DNA from: CAYZDV01 sp964477275
GTDB taxonomy: Bacteria; Acidobacteriota; Aminicenantia; Aminicenantales; Aminicenantaceae
Length of the DNA stretch: 22,269 nt
Assembly: GCA_964477275.1 (NCBI GenBank)
Contig: CAYZDV010000019.1
Coordinates: 1-22,269 of the forward strand
Reading direction: 5' to 3'
Below, in pieces: positions 1 through 7,279 of this stretch. The translations under genes were made by a program, and so were the position numbers. The notes under the pieces were generated by a model that saw only the letters and a program-made list of their open reading frames with translations, made no database searches and was not told where the DNA came from. The stretch's first letter is position 1, and the number at the start of each line of letters is the position of its first letter.

Positions 1-916
1 CAGGGTTAATGACCGGGCTGATGGCTCTGACTTTCCCCCTGAAGATTTTTTCCGGGTAGGCGCTGAACCTCAAATCCACTTCGCGGCCGACTCTCATCTT
101 GCTGATTTCACTCTCGAGGACCTTGGCCAGAACCTGGATGCGGCTGATGCTGACAAGCTTGAAAAGCTCACGGCCGGCTGCCACATGCTCTCCCGGCGAA
201 ACCTGGATGTCATAGACGATGCCTGAGAAAGGAGCCCTGATGTTTGTCTTCTCAAGGTTGAGCTGAGCTTCTTTGACGGCAATCTCGTTCTGGGTCAGGC
301 GTTTGGTCGCGGCCAGGATTTCTTCCTTCTTTTCACCGGCCTCGATCATCGCTATCTCGTATTCCATGCTCGCCCTTTCGAATGCCTCTTTGGATATTTT
401 TCCCTGGCGGTAAAGCACTCTCGCCTCTTCGTACCGGGATTTGGCTTTCTCGACTTTTTCCCTGTCCGGGCCTTCCTGAGTTTTCTCCTGGCCGGCAAAG
501 CGCTTCTCAACCAGATACTCTGATAAAACTCTCAACCGTTCTGCCTCCGCATTCTGCAAGCTCAACCGGTATTGCGCATCATCCAGCTCGACCAGCAGGC
601 CGCCTTTTTGAACATGCTGGCTCTCTTCCACCAGCAGGTTCTTGATGGCCCCTGGCACTTCCGCCCTCATGGTGACATTCAAACTGGCGACGGCTTCCCC
701 GGGAGACCTCAGCTTCATCACCAGGTCTCCCCTTCTGGCTTCGGTGACTTTCACCAGAAGAGAGGCCTCTTCGACTTTTCGGGAGGATGCAGAATCGTCA
801 TCTCTGGATTCTTCTGCGGTTCGCTCCGGTTTTTTCTGGATGAAGACGAAAAAGACCAGAACAGCCGCAACGATCACCACAAAGGAGATGATGAGAACTT
901 TTTTGGGGAAAATCAT
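1..916 (-). CDS. HlyD/AcrA-type periplasmic adaptor of an efflux pump (3' end cut by window)
   Basis: Membrane-fusion (periplasmic adaptor) subunit that would link an inner-membrane RND or ABC exporter to an outer-membrane channel. It starts at the ATG at 914-916 behind an AAGGAAGGA ribosome site and stays open for 305 codons to the window edge. One N-terminal membrane anchor lies at about residues 6-26. A barrel/lipoyl half follows, with GAIKNLLVEESQHVQKGGLL at about residues 90-109. Next is a charged alpha-helical hairpin (about 115-215) with the sequence RYEEARVLYRQGKISKEAFE, then the second lipoyl half (NIRAPFSGIV, SPGEHVAAG) and the start of the beta-barrel. These are the family landmarks in the right order. 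The transporter and channel genes would lie beyond the left edge, so the substrate cannot be told. It has its own promoter with a palindrome at the -35. Family call sure; pump class inferred. Confidence 0.9.
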   Translation of the reverse strand, partial: MIFPKKVLIISFVVIVAAVLVFFVFIQKKPERTAEESRDDDSASSRKVEEASLLVKVTEARRGDLVMKLRSPGEAVASLNVTMRAEVPGAIKNLLVEESQHVQKGGLLVELDDAQYRLSLQNAEAERLRVLSEYLVEKRFAGQEKTQEGPDREKVEKAKSRYEEARVLYRQGKISKEAFERASMEYEIAMIEAGEKKEEILAATKRLTQNEIAVKEAQLNLEKTNIRAPFSGIVYDIQVSPGEHVAAGRELFKLVSISRIQVLAKVLESEISKMRVGREVDLRFSAYPEKIFRGKVRAISPVINP

Positions 917-963
917 TTCTGTCCTTCCTTCTGCTTTTTTGTCATCAGATACCCCATTATTTA

Positions 964-992
964 ATATTAAATGGACCATGCCCGAAAGTCAA
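964..992 (-). promoter_or_regulatory. sigma-70 promoter of the efflux adaptor gene
   Basis: Read on the minus strand: TTGACT (987-992), a 17-base spacer, then TAATAT (964-969). The start codon is about 48 bases downstream. The promoter lies between the glycosyltransferase stop and the adaptor start, so the efflux gene can be transcribed independently. Confidence 0.6.
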
Positions 993-998
993 TTTGAC
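988..998. promoter_or_regulatory. 11-bp palindrome over the efflux promoter -35 (candidate operator)
   Basis: GTCAATTTGAC is a perfect inverted repeat around one central base and covers most of the -35 hexamer. This is a typical place for a repressor site, and efflux genes are often controlled by TetR- or MarR-type repressors. No such regulator gene is visible in the window, so the binding protein is unknown. Confidence 0.35.
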
Positions 999-1092
999 CT
1001 GACGGAGAAAAGATAAGCGCATTTCTGGTCTTTTAAGATGTGCTGAGGACTCTTTGGATGCGTTTCTGTTCTTCAGTGAGTCTGAACCGCCC

Positions 1093-2301
1093 TCACTTCC
1101 TGTTGTCTTCCCTGACCGTTTCTTCCAGTCTTTTGAAAAAGTCGGGAATGGCAGCGGTGACCCTGTGCCAGTTGGGAAGGAGAACGCTTTTGGACGGGTT
1201 TTCCCAGAAAACTTCGCCGGCTATCTTGATCCCCACGGCAAAAGCCTCGACACACATCAACTCGCTGTGGCGATCAAACTCCAGGCCGTTGATGGCCGCG
1301 TCATTCTCGTAGCGGACAACCGCCTCCTGGGCTTCCTTCAAATAGATGTTGCCCAGGGTTTTGAAAAAGCCTTCCGAGAACTGCGCTCCCTCCTGGGCGA
1401 GAGTGCGGAAAATGGATTTGGAGATGTCGATCGTCATCTTCAGGATTCCTCTTTCAGGATCATCCGGCAGCAGCTCCTGATGTTTGTGCTCGTAGGTTTC
1501 AGCGATGTCCACCTGACAGATTCTGTTGAGAGCCATGTTCCGGTAGACCTCGGCCAGAGTCCCCACTTCCAGTCCCCAGTCGCTGGGAATGCGCATGGCC
1601 ATGGCCAGGTCCCTTCTCAAGGCAATCTCTCCGGATAGGGCATAGCGAAAACTGTCCAGGTAGACCAGGAAGGGAAGGTAGTCGAGAATCTTTATCAGGG
1701 CGTGGATGAAAGGCGTGAAAAAGAGGCGGGTGGCCCGACCGTAGAGCCGGTGAGTGAAGCGGCTGTAATAGCCTTTACAGAACTCATATTCAGAATGGGG
1801 ATTGGCCACAGGATAGCAGAGCCGGGAGAGGAGCGAGCGCTCGTAGTTGATGATGTCACAATCGTGAATGGCGATGACCCGGCTCTTTTCTCTGGATAAG
1901 ACATAGCCGAGGGCAATCCAGACTGCCCGTCCTTTTCCCCTGCCGCCCGGATGGAGATTATTCTCCTCCATAAGCTGATAGAGCTCCTTCATGCGGGGAC
2001 CGTCGTTCCAGATGACCTTGAGATTTTTAAAGTCAGAAAAATTGTCCCGGACTTCCTGGAACTGTTCTTTGTCGGCAGCATCCAGGCAAAGAACAATCTG
2101 ATTCAAATATCTGACTTTTCGAAGCTCTTTCATGATGTTGGGAAGGGCTCCGCTGGCAAACTCCCGGTAAAGAGAGGGCAGGACCACGCCGATGGGATTA
2201 ATCAGGGAGAACTCTTTCAGCTCTTTTTCGAGGCGCGGCAGGTCGACCTTGCCCAGTTTATGAAAAGTGGCGATGACGCCGTTCTGGAAAAAATCAGACA
2301 T
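1093..2301 (-). CDS. GT81-like glycosyltransferase (probable glucosyl-3-phosphoglycerate synthase)
   Basis: A GT-A fold glycosyltransferase of about 400 residues. Visible landmarks are VVLPSLY near residue 40 (nucleotide-binding start), a GRGKGRAVW loop near 121-129, and HDCD near 147-150 as the metal-binding DXD-type motif. Further on are SGEIALRRDL, SDWGLEVG (acceptor region) and a late YEHKHQ whose His may complete the metal site. This pattern fits the long bacterial/archaeal GT81 type, which makes glucosyl-3-phosphoglycerate, the precursor of the compatible solute glucosylglycerate. No matching phosphatase gene is in view, so the pathway is inferred. The AAGGAGGAA site is only two bases from the first of two adjacent ATGs, so I prefer the second (2301) over 2304. 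It lies upstream of the efflux gene on the same strand, but that gene has its own promoter. Confidence 0.7.
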   Translation of the reverse strand: MSDFFQNGVIATFHKLGKVDLPRLEKELKEFSLINPIGVVLPSLYREFASGALPNIMKELRKVRYLNQIVLCLDAADKEQFQEVRDNFSDFKNLKVIWNDGPRMKELYQLMEENNLHPGGRGKGRAVWIALGYVLSREKSRVIAIHDCDIINYERSLLSRLCYPVANPHSEYEFCKGYYSRFTHRLYGRATRLFFTPFIHALIKILDYLPFLVYLDSFRYALSGEIALRRDLAMAMRIPSDWGLEVGTLAEVYRNMALNRICQVDIAETYEHKHQELLPDDPERGILKMTIDISKSIFRTLAQEGAQFSEGFFKTLGNIYLKEAQEAVVRYENDAAINGLEFDRHSELMCVEAFAVGIKIAGEVFWENPSKSVLLPNWHRVTAAIPDFFKRLEETVREDNRK

Positions 2302-2360
2302 CATTTCCTCCTTGAAAAGAAAGGCGTTTCTGATTGACTTTGAGAATTGATTCTTCTCTA

Positions 2361-2389
2361 AAAATAAAGTAAAAAAAATGAAGTGTCAA
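2361..2389 (-). promoter_or_regulatory. sigma-70 promoter of the glycosyltransferase gene
   Basis: On the minus strand: TTGACA (2384-2389), a T-rich 17-base spacer, then TATTTT (2361-2366). It is divergent from the hpt promoter, whose -35 begins at 2422, so the two share a short control region. The leader contains the short palindrome AGAATTGATTCT (2343-2354). Confidence 0.55.
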
Positions 2390-2421
2390 TGCATTGATTT
2401 CCGCTCAGTCTTTCGCTTTCT

Positions 2422-2450
2422 TTGACATCTCTTTTTTCCTGTGCTATAAG
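2422..2450 (+). promoter_or_regulatory. sigma-70 promoter of hpt-ade
   Basis: A perfect TTGACA (2422-2427), a 17-base spacer, then TATAAG (2445-2450) preceded by TGC, so an extended -10 as well. Transcription should start near 2457, which leaves a leader of about 70 bases before the first candidate hpt start. Confidence 0.75.
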
Positions 2451-2529
2451 GCTTCTGACCGAAGAAGAAATCAGCCCATGAATTCGGGGAAATGGCGATG
2501 AGTTTTCTATCATCGCTGCATCATGACGA

Positions 2530-3249
2530 ATGAGGAAGAGGAATTTCGCCGGCAAGGCCATCCGGATTCCCGAAGAAGGGATTGCGGGAACTCGAAAAGA
2601 GATGGCCCTCCTGGCCCGGCTTCCCACCGCTGACCGGAAAAACCGGATCGACAGGGTCCTGATCCCGGAATCCGTGCTGAAGAGAAGAATCAAAGCCCTG
2701 GCCCGGGAAATCTGCAGGGATTACGAGCAGGCAAAAGAACTCTACCTCCTCTCGGTCCTCAAGGGCGCCTTTGTCTTCGCCTCTGACCTGGCAAGAGAAA
2801 TCTTCAACATCGCCGGCCTGAAGGGAACCCAGCTGCGGTTCGATTTCATCAAAGCCGTGACCTACGGTCAGGAGATCAAGGCCTCCAGCGAGTCGGAAAG
2901 AAAAGTCAGAATCGAACTCAGGCCCGGCAACCTCAGGGGCAAGGAGGTGCTTCTGGTCGAGGACATCGTCGACCAGGGTTTCACCCTGCGGGAGATCCAG
3001 CAGACGCTTCTGACAAAGGAAAAGGTCGGTTCCCTGCGCGTCTGCGCGCTGCTCAGCAAATCCCTGAAGAACCCGAGCAAAGAAGTCCGGGAGATGAAGA
3101 GCAAGCTTCATATCGACTATCTCGGGTTTGAAGTCCCCGACCGATGGGTGGCGGGCTACGGGATCGACGCTGGAGGCGACTTCCGGCACCTGCCGTTCAT
3201 CGTGGCTGTCCGGGAAGTCTATTATCTGAAGAGAAAAAAATTCCCGTGA
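2530..3249 (+). CDS. hpt: hypoxanthine(-guanine) phosphoribosyltransferase
   Basis: Salvages hypoxanthine (and probably guanine) to IMP/GMP with PRPP in the cytoplasm. The PRPP-binding signature is LLVEDIVDQGFT (residues 141-152), with the acidic pair E144-D145. The SVLKGAFVF stretch forms the pyrophosphate loop, and VTYGQEIKASSE fits the flexible active-site loop. The C-terminal PDRWVAGYGID stretch binds the base. The core begins at RIDRVLI (about residue 39). The 239-residue form is therefore longer than the usual 175-185 because of a basic N-terminal extension. An internal ATG at 2602 (215 residues) is an alternative start, and neither start has a strong ribosome site. A short leader reading frame ends in an ATGA overlap with the 2530 start. 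It is followed 81 bases later by ade, whose product is this enzyme's substrate. Confidence 0.88.
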   Translation: MRKRNFAGKAIRIPEEGIAGTRKEMALLARLPTADRKNRIDRVLIPESVLKRRIKALAREICRDYEQAKELYLLSVLKGAFVFASDLAREIFNIAGLKGTQLRFDFIKAVTYGQEIKASSESERKVRIELRPGNLRGKEVLLVEDIVDQGFTLREIQQTLLTKEKVGSLRVCALLSKSLKNPSKEVREMKSKLHIDYLGFEVPDRWVAGYGIDAGGDFRHLPFIVAVREVYYLKRKKFP

Positions 3250-3330
3250 ATTTCCGGCCGGCCTGAACATTGCCTGGCCGGGACCAGAAAAGGAAGCTGC
3301 CAGAACAGAATCACCAAAAGGAAATGAACG

Positions 3331-5094
3331 ATGCATGACCTGGCTCTCCGGGGAGGAAACATCATCGATGTCCGCTCCCTGCGCATTGAAAAAGGGGATG
3401 TCCTCATCAAGGACGGAATCATCGCCGAAATTGGCGGCTCATCTGCTGCCAGAGCCGGAGAGGTCATCGACATCTCCGGAAAATACGTCTCGCCCGGCCT
3501 CGTCGACAGCCATCTCCATATCGAAAGCAGCATGCTCAGCCCGCTGGAGTTCTCCAGAGAGGCTGTCAGGCATGGAACGACCGCTCTCTTTGCCGACCCC
3601 CATGAAATCGCCAATGTCCTGGGGAGAAAGGGAATCGAGCTTTTTCTCCGGCAGTCCGACCTGGCTCCGCTGGACATGTTTGTCGGCATCCCCTCCTGCG
3701 TTCCGGCCACTCCGCTTGAGGACTCGGGCGCTTCGATCACCGTCGAAGACATCAGGACGCTCCTTCCCGACAGAAGGATTTTCGGCCTTGCCGAGATGAT
3801 GAACTTTCCCGGTATCATTCACGGTCTCGGCGATGCACGGAAAAAAGTGGAAATGGTCTTCAGGGCCGGGAAAATCGTCGACGGCCATTGTCCGGGCGTG
3901 ACCGGGAAAGACCTCAGGCTTTACGTCACAAACGGAAAGGACGACGCCGCGGTGAGGATCATGTCCGACCACGAATCCACCCGCCTCGAGGAAGCGATGG
4001 AAAAGGCCGGGCTGGGGATGCAGGTGGCCCTGAGATACGGAAGCGCCTCCAGAGATATGGAGAGAATACTGCCCGGGCTATTAAAGTCCGGCATTGACCT
4101 GAAAAAATTCATGCTCTGCTCCGATGACCTCGACCCGGTGGAACTTTTCGAAAAGGGGCATGTGGACAGGATTGTCAGGAAAGCAAGAGAGATCATCCAG
4201 AAGACGACAGGCTCAAGCCTTGAGCTGGCTACGGCTTCCGCCCTGGCCCTGGCCACTCTTCACCCCTCCCTGTATTTTTCGAGGTTCTTCAGGTTCCACG
4301 GCTATCCCGCAAGCGGAGAGATTGCCTCCGGGAAAAAGGCCAACCTGGTCGTCTTCGAATCGCTGGAGGACCTGGCCGTGGATAAAGTCATCCATAATGG
4401 AGCCCTGGTGGTCAACGAGGGAGAATATGCGGGAAAGGAATCCGCCTTTGACTATTCAGATTATATGGGGACGGTCAACCCGGGACGGACGTTCGCCGCT
4501 GAGGATTTCAGGATCAAAGTTAGCGGTCAACAAACTGCCCTAAAGGTGAGGGTCATCGGAGCCATCCCCGGCAGCCTTCTCACCGAAGAAAGAATACTGA
4601 AGCTTCCCGTTTCCGGCGGAGAGCTCGAGCCTGACCCGGCCCGGGACATCGCCCGGATCGCGGTCATCGAAAGACACAGAGGCACAGGCTCCTATGCCTC
4701 AGCGTTTGTCCAGGGACTGGGAATACAAAAAGGGGCAGTGGCATCCACGGTTGCCCACGACAGCCATAATCTGATCGTCGCCGGCGCGGATGAGGAGTCC
4801 ATGGCCAGGGCCGTGAATTTTCTCATCGAAACGGGCGGAGGGATGGTGGTGGTGACCGATAATGCGGACAGCTTTCCCCTGCCAATCGCGGGTCTGATGT
4901 CCTCCGAAGCAGTTGGCCGGGTCGTCGAGGGATACAGGCACATCCAGGACGCTGCGCGTCGGACTGGCTCCCGGCTAAAAAACACCTTCATGGTCATGTC
5001 TTTCCTGGCGCTTCCTGTCATTCCCAGGCTGAAAATCACTAACCGGGGACTGGTGGATGTGGGCCGGTTCGAGCTGGTAAGTTTGTACGAATGA
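3331..5094 (+). CDS. ade: adenine deaminase
   Basis: Hydrolyses adenine to hypoxanthine and ammonia, which feeds the upstream hpt product. The 587 residues match the usual adenine deaminase length. The amidohydrolase metal site shows in VDSHLHIESSM (H61, H63), followed by ADPHEIANVLG, DGHCPGVTG, the DHEST stretch and CSDD near residue 265. The C-terminal half carries VAHDSHNLIVAG and a GGGMVVV segment typical of the family's second domain. An AAGGAA ribosome site precedes the ATG. It is probably co-transcribed with hpt from the promoter at 2422-2450. No purine transporter is in the window. Confidence 0.93.
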   Translation: MHDLALRGGNIIDVRSLRIEKGDVLIKDGIIAEIGGSSAARAGEVIDISGKYVSPGLVDSHLHIESSMLSPLEFSREAVRHGTTALFADPHEIANVLGRKGIELFLRQSDLAPLDMFVGIPSCVPATPLEDSGASITVEDIRTLLPDRRIFGLAEMMNFPGIIHGLGDARKKVEMVFRAGKIVDGHCPGVTGKDLRLYVTNGKDDAAVRIMSDHESTRLEEAMEKAGLGMQVALRYGSASRDMERILPGLLKSGIDLKKFMLCSDDLDPVELFEKGHVDRIVRKAREIIQKTTGSSLELATASALALATLHPSLYFSRFFRFHGYPASGEIASGKKANLVVFESLEDLAVDKVIHNGALVVNEGEYAGKESAFDYSDYMGTVNPGRTFAAEDFRIKVSGQQTALKVRVIGAIPGSLLTEERILKLPVSGGELEPDPARDIARIAVIERHRGTGSYASAFVQGLGIQKGAVASTVAHDSHNLIVAGADEESMARAVNFLIETGGGMVVVTDNADSFPLPIAGLMSSEAVGRVVEGYRHIQDAARRTGSRLKNTFMVMSFLALPVIPRLKITNRGLVDVGRFELVSLYE

Positions 5095-5095
5095 C

Positions 5096-5141
5096 CCGGT
5101 TCCTTTCTGTGCAGGTTGATAAAAAGGAAATACGGAACTGG
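5096..5141. terminator. hairpin between convergent ade and GH3 genes (possible terminator)
   Basis: CCGGTTCC (5096-5103) pairs with GGAACTGG (5134-5141) with one G-U pair. An inner TTTC/GAAA extension is possible. It sits just past the ade stop and between convergent genes. It has no run of T on either side, so an intrinsic terminator is only possible. Confidence 0.25.
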
Positions 5142-5166
5142 TGTCGCCTGGGTTGTTTCTCTTCCC

Positions 5167-6945
5167 TCACCGGTGAGAAGAACCTGAGTTCTGCCTCTTA
5201 TGGAGAACGAGGCCGTGTCCCGGAGGATAGAGTCCGGGAAGAGAGACGGGCAGCCTTCCTGTGACATCGATGTCACCGCAGAGCGCTTTTGCGGCTGCCT
5301 CCTGAGCCGGAGGATCCTGCCCGTAAGCGCAGAGATAGGCATCGACATCGGGAAAGTGCCCTAAAAAATAGGGACTTCCGAAGGAAACGACCACCACCGG
5401 CCTCTCCCCTTTTGCCGCTTCCCGGACGAGCTGGACATGCTTCTCCGCCAGGCCGACACTTCCCTTCCAGGCGCGGAGAGAGGAGAAAAGGGCAAAGACC
5501 CAGACGTCCGCATCGCAAGCCGCCCCGAGTCCTTCCTTTAGGTACTCCTCGCCGGTATACGCGTCCGCATAAAAGCTGACCAGGTTGGCCCATTTTTTCT
5601 CAAGGGCGCTTACCAGAGGTCTTCCTTCAAAGTAGCCGCCAGGGTCGCTGCTCAAAGCAAAGACGGCAATTCTCTGTTCTTCTCCGGAGAGAGGCAGAAC
5701 CTGACCTTCGTTCCGGATCAGAGTGAGGGATTTTTCGAACATCCCGGCTGCAAGCCGGAGGTTTTCCCTGGTGGCAATTCTCTCATTCAGCCGGTCCACA
5801 TCCACGAACCTTCTCCTGTGCAGGCCCACCCTGGCCTTGGCCTCCAGAATTCGCCTCACCGAAGTGTTGATTCTTCCCTCGGAGAGAGCACCCTCCCGAA
5901 CAGCTCCGATGAGTGCGCTGATGACCTCATCGGGCTCGGGCGGAAGAAGGAGCACATCCACACCGGCCTGAACAGCTCTCAGGGCCGCTTCCCCCGGAGA
6001 ATAGAGCGTGGTCACTCCTCCCATGTCCATGGCATCGGTGACGATGAGCCCCTGAAAGCCGAGCTCGTCCCGCAAAAGTCCGCTCATGATGCGGGGAGAA
6101 AGAGTGGCCGGCAGGTCGGGAGACGGGTCCAGAGCGGGAAGATGGAGATGGGCGGACATGATGGCCTGGACGCCGGCTTCCACGGCCTTCCGGAAGGGTG
6201 AAAGCTCCACCTGTTCCAGGCGCTCCCGGTCTCCCCAGATGGTGGGAAGGACGCTGTGGGAGTCCAGGTCCGTGTCGCCGTGGCCGGGAAAATGTTTGGC
6301 AGTGGCGATAAGACCGTTCTCCTGGCAGCCCCTGATGAAGGCGGCGGCCATCCGGCCCACCTGCTCCGGGTCCTCACCGAAGGACCGGACGTTGATGATG
6401 GGGTTTTCCGGGTTGATGTTCACATCGACAACCGGCGCATAGGTCATATGAATTCCGAGAGCCCGGCCCTCCAGGGCGGTCAGTTTGCCCATGAGATAGG
6501 CCTGCTCCTCTGACCAGGTGGCTCCGACCGCCATGAGCGGCGGGAGCAGGGTGGTGCCCGTGACCTGGCTTCCCGCGCCTCTCTCAAAGTCAGCGGCGAT
6601 CAAAAGAGGTATCCGGGCCATCTCCTGGACAGCGTTGGTCAGAAAAGCTGTCTCGTAGACTTCTCCCCTGAAGAGAATCATGCCTCCGATTTTTCTCTCC
6701 ACGATGAGGCTTTCAAGCTCCCGGATATAATCGCTGTCCCGGTTGAAAAAACGGCCCGTGTAGCGGCAGGTGATCATCTGCCCGATTTTCTCCTCGAGGG
6801 TCATTCTGGCCAGCGTGGCGTCTACCCATCTCACTTCTGAAGGGCCGAAAGCCAGCGCGGGCTGATAGGCAATCCGGCCGCAGCTCAGCGACAGCGAAAC
6901 AAGCGCCAGAAGCAAACCCGATAAACAAAATTTTTCCCGTTTCAT
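5167..6945 (-). CDS. nagZ: GH3 beta-N-acetylglucosaminidase (NagZ-like), exported
   Basis: Removes N-acetylglucosamine from muropeptides or other GlcNAc glycans. Counting from the ATG at 6945 the protein has 592 residues. The NagZ signature AKHFPGHGDTDLDSH covers 216-230, with the D228/H230 acid-base pair known from two-domain NagZ enzymes. The nucleophile is D304 in IVTDAMDM. A C-terminal GH3 domain (about residues 400-580) follows, as in the Bacillus type and unlike short proteobacterial NagZ. The N-terminus (MKREKF, then a hydrophobic run to SLSC at 19-22) is an export signal and perhaps a lipoprotein signal, although the lipobox is imperfect. An in-frame ATG at 7044 would add 33 hydrophilic residues before the signal, but it falls inside the -35 of the gene's own promoter, so 6945 is favoured. 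Convergent with ade. Confidence 0.88.
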   Translation of the reverse strand: MKREKFCLSGLLLALVSLSLSCGRIAYQPALAFGPSEVRWVDATLARMTLEEKIGQMITCRYTGRFFNRDSDYIRELESLIVERKIGGMILFRGEVYETAFLTNAVQEMARIPLLIAADFERGAGSQVTGTTLLPPLMAVGATWSEEQAYLMGKLTALEGRALGIHMTYAPVVDVNINPENPIINVRSFGEDPEQVGRMAAAFIRGCQENGLIATAKHFPGHGDTDLDSHSVLPTIWGDRERLEQVELSPFRKAVEAGVQAIMSAHLHLPALDPSPDLPATLSPRIMSGLLRDELGFQGLIVTDAMDMGGVTTLYSPGEAALRAVQAGVDVLLLPPEPDEVISALIGAVREGALSEGRINTSVRRILEAKARVGLHRRRFVDVDRLNERIATRENLRLAAGMFEKSLTLIRNEGQVLPLSGEEQRIAVFALSSDPGGYFEGRPLVSALEKKWANLVSFYADAYTGEEYLKEGLGAACDADVWVFALFSSLRAWKGSVGLAEKHVQLVREAAKGERPVVVVSFGSPYFLGHFPDVDAYLCAYGQDPPAQEAAAKALCGDIDVTGRLPVSLPGLYPPGHGLVLHKRQNSGSSHR

Positions 6946-7015
6946 CTCCTGTTCTCTCCCTGAAGCGTCCTTACCGGCATCATCCATCGCGGCCAATCTG
7001 CCTTTGTTCACAGCA

Positions 7016-7044
7016 TTTATACCTGAAGAGGAGCCGGATTTCAA
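7016..7044 (-). promoter_or_regulatory. sigma-70 promoter of the GH3 gene
   Basis: On the minus strand: TTGAAA (7039-7044), 17 bases, TATAAA (7016-7021). Its -35 almost touches the -35 of the opposite thiE promoter (7046). The expected transcript starts near 7009, downstream of the upstream-most in-frame ATG at 7044, which settles the start in favour of 6945. Confidence 0.6.
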
Positions 7045-7045
7045 A

Positions 7046-7074
7046 TTGTTTCGCCGCTTTCAGACTGCTATAAT
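7046..7074 (+). promoter_or_regulatory. sigma-70 promoter of thiE with extended -10
   Basis: TTGTTT (7046-7051), 17 bases, TATAAT (7069-7074) preceded by TGC. Transcription from here would give a thiE leader of about 200 bases that includes the whole nested palindrome at 7127-7264. Confidence 0.6.
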
Positions 7075-7126
7075 ACCCTCGGTTGACAGCGGGTTTCCTG
7101 CTTCCCAAAACTCGGGCCTCTTAAAG

Positions 7127-7264
7127 TTACTAAGGAGTCCATAATTGACAAGACATAGCGTCATTCCCGCGGAGGCGGGAATCCAGGAAGAAGACTGGAT
7201 TCCTGGTCAAGCCAGGAATGACAAAACAAGGCGAGTGTCTATACAATTATGGACTGATTAGTAA
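7127..7264. repeat. 138-bp nested palindromic element in the thiE leader
   Basis: Outer arms: TTACTAA then AGTCCATAATTG (7127-7147) match the reverse complement of 7244-7264, with a further AGACA match (24 of 29 positions overall). The inner unit is 7160-7222. GTCATTCC and GGAATGAC pair at its ends and enclose three hairpins: CCCGC/GCGGG, GGAATCCAG/CTGGATTCC and CCTGG/CCAGG. It looks like a small non-autonomous (MITE-like) or REP-type element. It has no coding capacity. The inner architecture recurs at 13766-13858. Confidence 0.75.
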
Positions 7265-7279
7265 TACAATGAGCCAGGG

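Noticed and set aside
2521..3336. Open frame of 271 codons antisense to hpt
   Set aside because: hpt on the plus strand has clear motifs and a promoter. The antisense product has no recognisable features.
7075..7279. TPP riboswitch in the thiE leader
   Set aside because: I see no thi-box-like conserved stretches. The space is taken up by the palindromic element.
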